Source of the DNA: Chitinophaga pinensis
Lineage (GTDB): Bacteria > Bacteroidota > Bacteroidia > AKYH767-A > OLB10
Reading direction: 5' to 3'
Length of the DNA stretch: 10,528 bases
Assembly (NCBI GenBank): GCA_945872015.1
Contig: CAMBYJ010000042.1
Coordinates: 1 to 10,528, forward strand
Below the pieces are notes generated by a model. That model saw only the letters and a program-made list of their open reading frames with translations, had not been told where the DNA came from and did no database searches. Positions 1 to 7,098 of this stretch are shown here, one piece after another (the first letter of the stretch is position 1; the number at the start of each line of letters is the position of its first letter). Made by a program: the position numbers and the translations under genes.

Positions 1-1599
1 AATTATAAAAATGATATTTTATTGCAAGATGTAAATGCTAATAAAACAAAAAGTGTTTTTATCAATAACACAGATTCGCGATTTAAATTATATGTAAATG
101 ATAACGCTGGCCTGATTAACCAATCTACACAAAAAATCAATAAAACAAATCAGCGTAAGCAACTAGACAAAGAGGGCGTACCGAAAGAAAGACAAAAGGA
201 TATTAATGTAATATTCGATTTGACTGAGATGAAACAATCAACTTCAAGTTCTAGTGACACGAACACAATATACTCATCGAATTCGTTTATTGCGGAATTT
301 TTAAAAAACAAAAAAGACATACAAAAGAATACTATTGCCTCTGAGTTTAATAACGATACCATTAGAATTGCCAAAGCAGATAGTGTTTTTTACCAAATGC
401 CAAAACAGCGGAATTATGATATTACGTTTGCTCCTACTTATGTGCTTACCCAGTTGGATAATACACTCATCAATGAAACCTATCAAACATTTACGGGTGG
501 AGCGGTTTTCTTTGATCCAGGGTTAAACGCATTGTTTAAAGTTGGATTAAATGATTTAATGGACGACTATCGATTAGTTGGCGGAGTTAAGCTTTCAGGA
601 AATTTAAATAGTAACGAATATTATTTGAGCTATGAAAATTTAAAACATCAGACAGATCAGCAATGGAGTTTTTATCGTCAGTCGAGAGAAGAAATTTACA
701 CTTTTAATTACTTAAAAATTAATACGCATAATTTACGCTACGCTGTACGTTACCCATTTAATGATTTGACTTCTTTGCGCTTATCGGCATCGTTCAGAAA
801 TGATAGAATTGTAAATTTAAGTACCGACGTTACTAATTTACAAGCTCCAACCAACCATCAAAACTGGGTTAGCTCACGACTTGAATTTGTGCATGACAAC
901 ACTATCAATACAGGCTTGAATTTATTAAATGGCATTCGATATAAGTTGTTTGCTGAGTACTTTAATCAACTCGACAGAAGCAAATCTGATTTAACTGTAT
1001 TAGGATTAGACGTTCGTATGTACAAAAAAATTCATCGTCAGATAATCTGGGCAAATCGTATTGCTGCAAGTACATCCTTCGGAAACGATAAATTGATTTA
1101 TTATTTAGGATCAACCGATAATTCTTTCACGCCAGTAAATAATTTTAATCAGAATATTCAAATCGATTATACAAAGAATTATGCATTTCAAACCGTAGCG
1201 TCTAACCTTCGCGGCTTTACGCAAAATATTAGAAACGGAAATAGCTTTGCATTAATCAACAGCGAAATAAGATTCCCTATATTCCAATATTTAATTCGTA
1301 AGCCTATCCGAACAGATTTTTTTAGAAACTTTCAAGTTGTTGGCTTTGGTGATATTGGAACAGCATGGACAGGCTCATCGCCTTATGGAAAAAACAATTC
1401 CTTATTTCAAGCAGATTATCCCGGAAACCCTATTAGCATAACAGTAACAAAAGATATTGAACCTATAGTTGGTGGATATGGCTTTGGATTAAGATCAAGA
1501 GTGCTGGGCTATTTTGTTCGAGCTGATTGGGCATGGGGAATAGATGATGGAGTTACGCAACCACGATTATTTTATTTTTCATTAGGACTAGACTTTTAA
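1..1599 (+). CDS. C-terminal part of a large outer-membrane protein with an Omp85-type beta-barrel (5' end outside window)
   Basis: The reading frame is open to the left edge (first codons Asn-Tyr-Lys-Asn), so the true start lies upstream; the TTG near base 22 is not convincing. Roughly bases 1-410 encode a polar Asn/Ser/Lys-rich linker with little predicted structure. From about base 415 the protein alternates aromatic and polar residues in the pattern of outer-membrane beta-strands. An Leu-Arg-Gly-Phe motif (1207-1218) matches the conserved (V/L/I)RG(F/Y) loop of Omp85/TpsB barrels, and the last strand ends in Phe, as outer-membrane insertion signals do. The C-terminal Gly-rich stretch ending in RADWAWG resembles the barrel end of Bacteroidota proteins that carry TolB-like propeller repeats upstream; that N-terminal part is inferred, not visible. 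The amidohydrolase gene follows after 11 bases, probably in the same transcript. Barrel assignment is fairly firm; substrate or cargo unknown. Confidence 0.8.
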   Translation, partial: NYKNDILLQDVNANKTKSVFINNTDSRFKLYVNDNAGLINQSTQKINKTNQRKQLDKEGVPKERQKDINVIFDLTEMKQSTSSSSDTNTIYSSNSFIAEFLKNKKDIQKNTIASEFNNDTIRIAKADSVFYQMPKQRNYDITFAPTYVLTQLDNTLINETYQTFTGGAVFFDPGLNALFKVGLNDLMDDYRLVGGVKLSGNLNSNEYYLSYENLKHQTDQQWSFYRQSREEIYTFNYLKINTHNLRYAVRYPFNDLTSLRLSASFRNDRIVNLSTDVTNLQAPTNHQNWVSSRLEFVHDNTINTGLNLLNGIRYKLFAEYFNQLDRSKSDLTVLGLDVRMYKKIHRQIIWANRIAASTSFGNDKLIYYLGSTDNSFTPVNNFNQNIQIDYTKNYAFQTVASNLRGFTQNIRNGNSFALINSEIRFPIFQYLIRKPIRTDFFRNFQVVGFGDIGTAWTGSSPYGKNNSLFQADYPGNPISITVTKDIEPIVGGYGFGLRSRVLGYFVRADWAWGIDDGVTQPRLFYFSLGLDF

Positions 1600-1610
1600 A
1601 AATTGCATTC

Positions 1611-2798
1611 ATGATAAACCCTGAATTAATTCAAAAAATCGCAGAGAAGAACTTCAATGAAGTTTTATCGATTAGACGACATCTTCATATGAATCCTGAA
1701 TTGTCATTTCATGAATTTGAAACTGCAAAATTCGTTGCTTCTAAGTTGAAAGAAATGAATATTTCATTTCAAGATAATGTAGCAGGAACAGGATTAGTTG
1801 GAATTATCAGAGGGAAAAATGATAATGGGAAAGTTGTTGCATTAAGAGCAGATATGGATGCTCTTCCAATTCATGAGGCCAACCAAGTTGATTATAAATC
1901 GACGAAGGAAGGTGTAATGCATGCATGTGGACATGATGCTCATACTGCATCTTTATTAGGAGCTGCTTCTATCCTAAATGAATTAAAAGATCAATTTGAT
2001 GGTACGATAAAATTACTTTTCCAACCAGGAGAAGAAAAATTACCCGGCGGTGCCTCTTTAATGATTAAAGAAGGAGCGCTTGAGAACCCAAAACCAAATA
2101 GTGTAATCGGACAACATGTAATGCCATTAATACCTTCGGGAAAAGTTGGATTCAGAAGTGGAATATACATGGCGAGTACTGATGAGTTATATTTAAAAGT
2201 TATTGGCAAAGGCGGACATGGAGCAATGCCTCATTTAAATATTGATCCTGTATTAATAACTTCTCATTTAATCGTTGCTCTACAACAAATTGTTAGCAGA
2301 GTTTCCAATCCAACAATGCCAAGCGTATTATCATTTGGTAAAGTAATTGCGAATGGCGCTACTAATGTAATACCTAACGAGGTTTATATTGAAGGTACAT
2401 TCCGAACGCTAAACGAAGAATGGAGAGCTGAGGCACATCAACATATGCTTGATATGGCACATCAGTTAGTACAGTCGATGGGTGGACGATTAGAATTCGA
2501 AATCAGAAAAGGATACCCAGCTTTAATCAATGATGAAGCTTTAACGGCCAAAGCAAAGATGAGCGCTATTGAATATTTAGGAAATGAAAATGTATTAGAT
2601 TTAGATATCTGGATGGCCGCGGAAGATTTTTCATTCTATTCACAAGTAGCTCCGGCATGTTTCTATCGTTTAGGCACACGAAATGAAAGCAGAGGAATAA
2701 TAAGCAGTGTACATACTCCTACTTTCGATATCGAAGAAGAATCGCTTAAAATTGGTGCAGGACTTATGACCTATCTAGCTTTGAAAGAATTGCGTTAA
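1611..2798 (+). CDS. M20 family metallo-amidohydrolase (N-acyl-amino-acid / IAA-amino-acid hydrolase type)
   Basis: A 395-residue cytosolic hydrolase expected to cleave amide bonds of N-acylated or conjugated amino acids, using a binuclear metal centre. Visible M20D features are RRHLHMNPELSFHE (22-35), the metal motif HACGHDAH (104-111, Cys106 and His108 as likely ligands), QPGEE (138-142, catalytic and ligand Glu), His169 in GQHV, the dimerisation-domain motif GGHGAMPH (201-208), and His368 in SSVHTPTF near the C-terminus. All expected catalytic residues are present and the length is normal for the family. There is no signal peptide. It starts with ATG 11 bases after the outer-membrane barrel gene, so co-transcription is likely. 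Its final 24 bases overlap the 3' end of the kinase gene on the opposite strand. The family is certain; the substrate cannot be read from sequence, and small-peptide or acetylated-diaminopimelate substrates remain possible. Confidence 0.93.
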   Translation: MINPELIQKIAEKNFNEVLSIRRHLHMNPELSFHEFETAKFVASKLKEMNISFQDNVAGTGLVGIIRGKNDNGKVVALRADMDALPIHEANQVDYKSTKEGVMHACGHDAHTASLLGAASILNELKDQFDGTIKLLFQPGEEKLPGGASLMIKEGALENPKPNSVIGQHVMPLIPSGKVGFRSGIYMASTDELYLKVIGKGGHGAMPHLNIDPVLITSHLIVALQQIVSRVSNPTMPSVLSFGKVIANGATNVIPNEVYIEGTFRTLNEEWRAEAHQHMLDMAHQLVQSMGGRLEFEIRKGYPALINDEALTAKAKMSAIEYLGNENVLDLDIWMAAEDFSFYSQVAPACFYRLGTRNESRGIISSVHTPTFDIEEESLKIGAGLMTYLALKELR

Positions 2799-3680
2799 TC
2801 GACTTATCCAACTTTTATCATAGTTAATTGTGTTCAATAAGTCGCTTGTAAATGACTCAATATTATTATAACGGCTATTCATACCTGATAGTAACAGCTC
2901 CTCCACTTGTTCATTATTTAAAACATTCGGAGGTAAATTAAACGTATGTTTATTAGAAGCTTTATTAAGCACATTTACCAATTGAAAATGTCGGTTATTT
3001 ATTTGATCTAATTTTTTGTTTAACATCAGATGCATAATCAGTTCGGCATTTACATTTGAGAATGGACGCTTATTAAAAATTAATTCGTAGAGCGTAATTG
3101 ACAACGCATAAATATCAGTACGGTTATCAATTATTGTATTCTTCTTCAAGAGTAATTCTGGAGCAGCATAAATAAGCGGGAAGTGTGTTACCTCTTCTGA
3201 AGAATAAAATGGCCTTACCATATCCAAGTCAATTATTGAAACAATTGACTTCGCTGAATCATTTGATGTACTAACTAAAATATTGTGAGGTCTGATATCT
3301 AAATGGACCAACTGCTGCGAATGCAAACTTGCGAGTGCTTCAGAAATTTCAGAGATGATTCTTTTTAAAAGTAAAATCTTTTTCTCGGAAGCAAACCAAT
3401 TAGTGTTCTTCAAATCAATTAAAGAAATACCATCGGCAAAAGACCTTATTAAATAAACATGGTCGTCACTTATAATTCGTTCAATTGATTTGACAAAGCA
3501 ATGATGAGTGATTTTTGATTCATGAATATTTTCCGCGTTATATTCACTCAATCGCTTTATCAAAACTGATTGTCCGCTATTACTTTCACCTTTAAAGACA
3601 ATACTGAACTTACCAGGCTTTTTAAATGGCCTGGACTCATCAAAATAATATTCGTTGTATTTTCCTTTGAGCCTAATCAA
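2775..3680 (-). CDS. Small soluble Ser/Thr protein kinase (Hanks type), non-ATG start, downstream of fbp
   Basis: A 301-residue single-domain protein kinase with no transmembrane helix or extra sensor domain. Visible motifs are a reduced glycine loop (PGKFSIVFKG, 22-31, keeping only the second glycine of GxGxxG), Lys42 in VLIK, a plausible helix-C Glu54, the catalytic loop HLDIRPHN (126-133; Asp128 and Asn133 kept, Arg130 where Lys is usual), DLD (151-153) in place of DFG with the metal-binding Asp kept, AAPE (172-175), Asp189 in TDIYALS, and Arg270. All key catalytic residues survive, so it is probably active rather than a pseudokinase. No ATG occurs before the kinase core. TTG at 3680, five bases after the fbp stop, fits the domain start; an in-frame CTG at 3689 would overlap that stop as CTGA. 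Either implies translation coupled to fbp. Its 3' end overlaps the amidohydrolase gene by 24 bases. Substrate unknown. Confidence 0.88.
   Translation of the reverse strand: MIRLKGKYNEYYFDESRPFKKPGKFSIVFKGESNSGQSVLIKRLSEYNAENIHESKITHHCFVKSIERIISDDHVYLIRSFADGISLIDLKNTNWFASEKKILLLKRIISEISEALASLHSQQLVHLDIRPHNILVSTSNDSAKSIVSIIDLDMVRPFYSSEEVTHFPLIYAAPELLLKKNTIIDNRTDIYALSITLYELIFNKRPFSNVNAELIMHLMLNKKLDQINNRHFQLVNVLNKASNKHTFNLPPNVLNNEQVEELLLSGMNSRYNNIESFTSDLLNTINYDKSWISRLTQFFQS
2800..2844. repeat. 13-base imperfect inverted repeat at the convergent amidohydrolase/kinase junction
   Basis: The arms at 2800-2812 and 2832-2844 pair at 11 of 13 positions, including an outer perfect 8 bases (CGACTTAT / ATAAGTCG), with a 19-base loop. 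The structure lies just after the amidohydrolase stop and inside the last codons of the kinase on the other strand. It could act as a transcript end for the amidohydrolase unit, but there is no T-tract, the stem is AT-rich, and chance is possible. Confidence 0.35.
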
Positions 3681-3685
3681 AAATA

Positions 3686-4714
3686 TCAGGCGCTATGAAT
3701 TCGCATTAATTCTTCTGCTTTTTCTACCATGTTCTTTGAACCGATAAACAAAGGTGTGCGTTGGTGCAATGACTCCGGTTGAACTTCAAGAATTCTATCA
3801 AATCCATTACTCGCTTTCCCTCCTGCTTGCTCTGCAATAAAAGCTAACGGATTAGCTTCATAAAGCAATCGCAACTTACCCTTTGGCGACTTTCCTGTTG
3901 ATGGATAAATATAAACACCACCCTTAATCATGTTACGGTGAAAATCGGCTACAAGCGAACCAATATAACGCGATGAATAAGGACGATTGGTTGCTTTATC
4001 ATCCTCTTGACAATACTTAATATACTTTTTAACACCGTCAGGAAAATGAGTGTAGTTTCCTTCGTTGATACTGTATAGAACACCATCTTCAGGAATTTTC
4101 ATATCAGGGTGAGACAAACAGAACTCTCCAATAGAAGGGTCTAACGTGAATCCATTAACCCCTTTCCCAGTAGTATAAACCAACATTGTACTTGATCCAT
4201 AAATAACATATCCTGCAGCTACTTGCTCTGTTCCTTTTATCATAAAGTCGTCGATGGTAGTTGCACCAATGCGATCCGACTTTCTCCTATAAATAGAAAA
4301 AATAGTTCCTATGCTCACATTAACATCAATGTTCGATGAACCATCCAAAGGATCAATACAAACTACATATTTTGCATTTTGTGAAACAGGACTTTCAATC
4401 TCGATTAAATCCTCATTTTCTTCTGATGCAACAGCAAGACATTCTCCGCCTGAACGTAATGCATTAATAAATTGTTCATTAGCATAAACATCAAGCTTTT
4501 TCTGATCTTCTCCTTGCACATTTGTTTCGCCCATATCACCAAGAATATCTGCAAGACCAGCTTTATTCACTTCGCGATTAACCAATTTTGCTGCTATGCC
4601 GATATCACGTAACAATCGAGATAACTCTCCTTTAGCAAACGGAAAATCTGATTGACGTTCGATTATAAACTGACCTAATGTAATAAAGCGACGTATTGGC
4701 TTGTGAGTGAACAT
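3686..4714 (-). CDS. fbp: Fructose-1,6-bisphosphatase, class I
   Basis: Hydrolyses fructose 1,6-bisphosphate to fructose 6-phosphate and phosphate, the committed step of gluconeogenesis, in the cytosol. The 342-residue product has the class I signatures: metal-binding acidic SEENED (98-103), DPLDGSSN (121-128), the sugar-phosphate binding segment RYIGSLVADFHRN (249-261) followed by GGVYIYP (265-271), and LRLLYEANP (281-289) containing the metal-ligand Glu286. Length is normal for bacterial class I enzymes. The ATG is 19 bases downstream of a consensus -7 element on the same strand. The kinase gene begins a few bases after its stop, so the two very likely share a transcript. serA is transcribed divergently from the same 138-base intergenic region. 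Confidence 0.97.
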   Translation of the reverse strand: MFTHKPIRRFITLGQFIIERQSDFPFAKGELSRLLRDIGIAAKLVNREVNKAGLADILGDMGETNVQGEDQKKLDVYANEQFINALRSGGECLAVASEENEDLIEIESPVSQNAKYVVCIDPLDGSSNIDVNVSIGTIFSIYRRKSDRIGATTIDDFMIKGTEQVAAGYVIYGSSTMLVYTTGKGVNGFTLDPSIGEFCLSHPDMKIPEDGVLYSINEGNYTHFPDGVKKYIKYCQEDDKATNRPYSSRYIGSLVADFHRNMIKGGVYIYPSTGKSPKGKLRLLYEANPLAFIAEQAGGKASNGFDRILEVQPESLHQRTPLFIGSKNMVEKAEELMRIHSA

Positions 4715-4732
4715 AAACTATTTTATTTCCTG

Positions 4733-4740
4733 CAAAGATA
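4733..4740 (-). promoter_or_regulatory. Bacteroidota-type -7 element (TATCTTTG) for fbp-kinase
   Basis: On the minus strand TATCTTTG matches the Bacteroidota -7 consensus TAnnTTTG exactly and is followed by CAGG. A start point about six bases downstream would give a leader of roughly 13 bases before the fbp ATG at 4714. No convincing -33 TTG/TTTG is seen at the usual spacing. Confidence 0.55.
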
Positions 4741-4813
4741 ATTGAAAATAGAAATTTAAAATCAGATTTTAGTATTGATTTGACACTTCGAATTGTTCAA
4801 AAAAAATATGCAA

Positions 4814-4848
4814 CAATGTTCATTGCATTTTATAATGAATTAAAATTG
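4814..4848 (+). promoter_or_regulatory. Candidate serA control region: dyads and a near-consensus -7 element
   Basis: A CAATG-TT-CATTG palindrome (4814-4825) is followed by a TTCATT/AATGAA inverted pair (4819-4824 and 4834-4839) and TAAAATTG (4841-4848), which differs from TAnnTTTG at one position. The last element sits only four bases before the serA ATG, so it would give an almost leaderless mRNA. The region is AT-rich and chance matches are likely. Confidence 0.25.
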
Positions 4849-4852
4849 TAAG

Positions 4853-6049
4853 ATGAAAGTACTCTTGCTTGAAAATGTTCATCCTGCTGCGATTGAATTA
4901 TTCAAAAAAAATGGATTCAAACACATTGAGATAATCAATGGATCCATGAGTGAAAAAGAGCTTATTAATAAAATTAGCGATGTTTCCATTTTAGGAATTC
5001 GATCAAAAACACAAATCACAAAAAAAGTATTATCGCATGCCAATAACCTATTAGCTACAGGCGCTTTTTGTATAGGAACTAACCAGATTGATATAAAGGA
5101 AGCCTCAGAGCGGGGCATAGCTGTTTTCAACTCGCCTTTTTCAAATACTCGTTCGGTAGCTGAATTAATAATTGGACTTTGTATTTCATTACTAAGAAGA
5201 ATTCCTGAAAAAAATAATGCAGCCCATAAAGGTCAGTGGTTAAAAGAGAGTGATGGTTGTTATGAATTAAGAGGGAAAACGCTAGGTATAATTGGCTATG
5301 GACATATTGGCTCACAGGTTTCTGTTTTAGCTGAAGCAATGGGAATGAAAGTGGTGTTTTATGATGTAACCAATAAACTTGCATTAGGTAATGCCGAATC
5401 TTGTAAGTCACTTGACGATCTATTAAAAAAATCAGACGTTATTACACTTCATGTTCCTGGAAATAGCGAAACAAAAAACCTTATTAATTCATCACGAATA
5501 AAGAAGATGAAAAAAGGTGTTCATCTTATCAATTTAAGTCGTGGAGATGTTTTAGACACAGTTGCTATTACCCGAGCTATCAAGGAAAAACATATTGCAG
5601 GTTTAGCTGTTGATGTTTTTCCGGACGAACCAAAAACGAATAAGGACAAATTCATATCTCCGTTACAGCATTTACCGAATACTATCCTAACGCCTCATAT
5701 TGGAGGAAGCACAATTGAAGCTCAGGAAGCGATTGGAATTGATGTTGCAGAAAAACTAATCACCTTTGCAAAAACAGGATCGAGCTTAGGAAGTTTAACT
5801 GTTCCTGAAATCAATTTGCCATTAATAAAAAATACAAATCGTATATTACATATTCATCGTAATGTACCAGGTGTCTTAAGTGAAATCAACGGAGTGTTAT
5901 CAAAAATGAAAGTAAATATTCTTGGTCAATATTTGCAAACCAATAACGACATTGGATACGTTGCATTAGACATCGACAAAAAAGTAAATCAGCATTTAAT
6001 ACAGGAATTAGAGCTTGTAAAAAACACTATCAAAACTAGAAACTTATAG
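4853..6049 (+). CDS. serA: D-3-phosphoglycerate dehydrogenase with C-terminal ACT domain
   Basis: Oxidises 3-phosphoglycerate to 3-phosphohydroxypyruvate with NAD+, the first step of serine biosynthesis. The 398 residues match the E. coli SerA architecture: an N-terminal substrate-binding half, the Rossmann motif GYGHIGS (148-154) with acidic Asp171 closing the fold and favouring NAD(H), and the catalytic trio Arg230 (LSRGD), Glu259 (FPDEPK) and His282 (PHIGGST). A terminal ACT domain (about 330-398) keeps the His335/Asn337 pair of the HxNxPG motif that binds serine in E. coli, so feedback inhibition by L-serine is likely. It is divergent from fbp. The small membrane protein gene follows after four bases. 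No serC is adjacent in this window. Confidence 0.95.
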   Translation: MKVLLLENVHPAAIELFKKNGFKHIEIINGSMSEKELINKISDVSILGIRSKTQITKKVLSHANNLLATGAFCIGTNQIDIKEASERGIAVFNSPFSNTRSVAELIIGLCISLLRRIPEKNNAAHKGQWLKESDGCYELRGKTLGIIGYGHIGSQVSVLAEAMGMKVVFYDVTNKLALGNAESCKSLDDLLKKSDVITLHVPGNSETKNLINSSRIKKMKKGVHLINLSRGDVLDTVAITRAIKEKHIAGLAVDVFPDEPKTNKDKFISPLQHLPNTILTPHIGGSTIEAQEAIGIDVAEKLITFAKTGSSLGSLTVPEINLPLIKNTNRILHIHRNVPGVLSEINGVLSKMKVNILGQYLQTNNDIGYVALDIDKKVNQHLIQELELVKNTIKTRNL

Positions 6050-6053
6050 CCCA

Positions 6054-6251
6054 ATGAGTAGCAAAAGAATTTATTACTGGTTTCTTTATTTGATAATTGT
6101 TGTTATTGCAACTTACGTTTTTAAAAGCTTACAACAGACATCTTTGTTTGAAGACAAGATGAACAAATATACAGCCTGGATTATTTATGGAATTATTGTT
6201 TTAGCAGGCTACAAAAATTTTGTCTACGACCCAAGAAACAAGAATGAGTAG
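6054..6251 (+). CDS. Small two-helix membrane protein of unknown function
   Basis: I do not recognise this 65-residue protein. It has two hydrophobic segments, about residues 8-24 and 42-58, joined by a polar, charged loop containing FEDKMNK, and a charged tail (DPRNKNE). That is a hairpin inner-membrane topology, probably with both ends on the cytoplasmic side. It starts with ATG four bases after the serA stop and is likely translated from the serA message. Its TAG stop directly abuts the pdxJ stop on the other strand. The tight placement and typical hydrophobic pattern make it a real gene more likely than not, but no function can be assigned; a link to serine metabolism is not implied by the sequence. 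Confidence 0.72.
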   Translation: MSSKRIYYWFLYLIIVVIATYVFKSLQQTSLFEDKMNKYTAWIIYGIIVLAGYKNFVYDPRNKNE

Positions 6252-6968
6252 TTATAATGCTAACTCTTTCAAATAAGCTTTTACCGTATTTTCTAATCCC
6301 ATATACAAAGCATCGCTGATGATCGCATGCCCTATGCTGACTTCTGCAATTTCAGGAATAACCTTAACAAAATAACTTAGGTTTTCCAGCGATAAATCGT
6401 GACCAGCATTAAGTGTTAGTCCACTTTGCATTGCTGCATCTGCAGCCTTTCGAAAAGGTGCTATACTTTGTTCACGATTAATGGAATAATTTGCCGCGTA
6501 GGCCTCGGTATAGAGCTCTACTCTATCACAGCCTGTTTCCTTTGCAGCAAATATCATTTCAGGATTAGGATCAATAAAAATCGACACTCGGCTTCCGAAT
6601 GATTTTAACTCTTGAATCGTATCACTTAAAAAATTCTTGTTTGCAATTGTATCCCAACCAGCGTTAGAAGTAAGAACATCTGGAGCATCGGGCACAAGTG
6701 TAATTTGCTCAGGCCTTACATCCTTACAAATTTTTATAAATTCAGCAGTTGGATTACCCTCGATGTTAAATTCTGTTTTCAATACTTTTTTAAGATTGTA
6801 AACATCATCGTACCGAATATGTCGCTGATCAGGTCGGGGATGTACTGTAATGCCATGTGCACCACACGACTCGATAAAAAGTGCGGCTTTCACTACATCC
6901 GGAATAGACCCTCCTCTAGCATTTCTTATGGTTGCTATTTTATTGATATTGACACTTAATTTTGTCAT
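6252..6968 (-). CDS. pdxJ: Pyridoxine 5'-phosphate synthase
   Basis: Condenses 1-deoxy-D-xylulose 5-phosphate with 3-amino-2-oxopropyl phosphate to give pyridoxine 5'-phosphate, the last ring-forming step of the DXP-dependent vitamin B6 pathway. The 238-residue TIM barrel carries the family signatures VNINKIATIRNARGG (6-20), VHPRPDQRHI (42-51) with phosphate- and substrate-binding His and Arg residues, Glu70 in NIEGNP, LVPDAPDVLTSNAGWD (91-106), RVELYTE (149-155), AGHDL (188-192) with the conserved His190, and GHAIISDALYMGL (213-225). LVPDAPDVLTSNAGWD in place of the LVPE-type segment of proteobacterial PdxJ is, as I recall, the form seen in Bacteroidota. It is divergent from the CBS gene across 130 bases and converges on the small membrane protein with no gap. 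Confidence 0.96.
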   Translation of the reverse strand: MTKLSVNINKIATIRNARGGSIPDVVKAALFIESCGAHGITVHPRPDQRHIRYDDVYNLKKVLKTEFNIEGNPTAEFIKICKDVRPEQITLVPDAPDVLTSNAGWDTIANKNFLSDTIQELKSFGSRVSIFIDPNPEMIFAAKETGCDRVELYTEAYAANYSINREQSIAPFRKAADAAMQSGLTLNAGHDLSLENLSYFVKVIPEIAEVSIGHAIISDALYMGLENTVKAYLKELAL

Positions 6969-7037
6969 TGGTAGAGTGGCTTTAGCTGTTTTTACTTTTC
7001 GTTGATAAAATAGCGATGTACAAAGTCTATTTATTAG

Positions 7038-7065
7038 GCGAAAATACTATGTTTGTCCAATAAGA
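7038..7065 (+). promoter_or_regulatory. Promoter-like element upstream of the CBS gene (copy 1 of a near-identical pair)
   Basis: It contains TATGTTTG (7048-7055), an exact TAnnTTTG -7 match. The surrounding bases are shared with the element before the DUF6089 gene: GCGAAAAT, then two differing bases, TAT, one differing base, TTTGTCCA, one extra base here, and TAAGA. That is 24 identities in 27 aligned positions. A start near 7061 would give a leader of about 38 bases. No clear -33 box is visible at the usual spacing. Confidence 0.6.
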
Positions 7066-7098
7066 GAACAATTTTTACTTATAATCGTTTAAGAACAT

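Noticed and set aside
22..24. TTG as the start codon of the first gene
   Set aside because: The frame continues upstream to the window edge, and the following residues are a polar linker rather than a signal peptide, so this is an internal codon.
2775..3680. Kinase as a pseudokinase or broken gene
   Set aside because: The ATP Lys, catalytic Asp, Asn and metal-binding Asp are all kept and the frame is intact; only accessory positions differ.
4831..4836. TATAAT as a sigma-70 style -10 box for serA
   Set aside because: The AT-rich context makes such matches common, and the Bacteroidota primary sigma factor uses TAnnTTTG instead.
4879..5411. Antisense open frames of 83 and 94 codons inside serA
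   Set aside because: They lie wholly within a gene with complete family motifs, and their translations show no domain-like composition.
6705..6959. 84-codon open frame opposite the start of pdxJ
   Set aside because: Entirely inside pdxJ, whose conserved motifs fix the coding strand.
7021..7029. Minus-strand TAGACTTTG as the pdxJ promoter -7 element
   Set aside because: It has three bases rather than two between TA and TTTG, so it does not fit the consensus; too weak to list.
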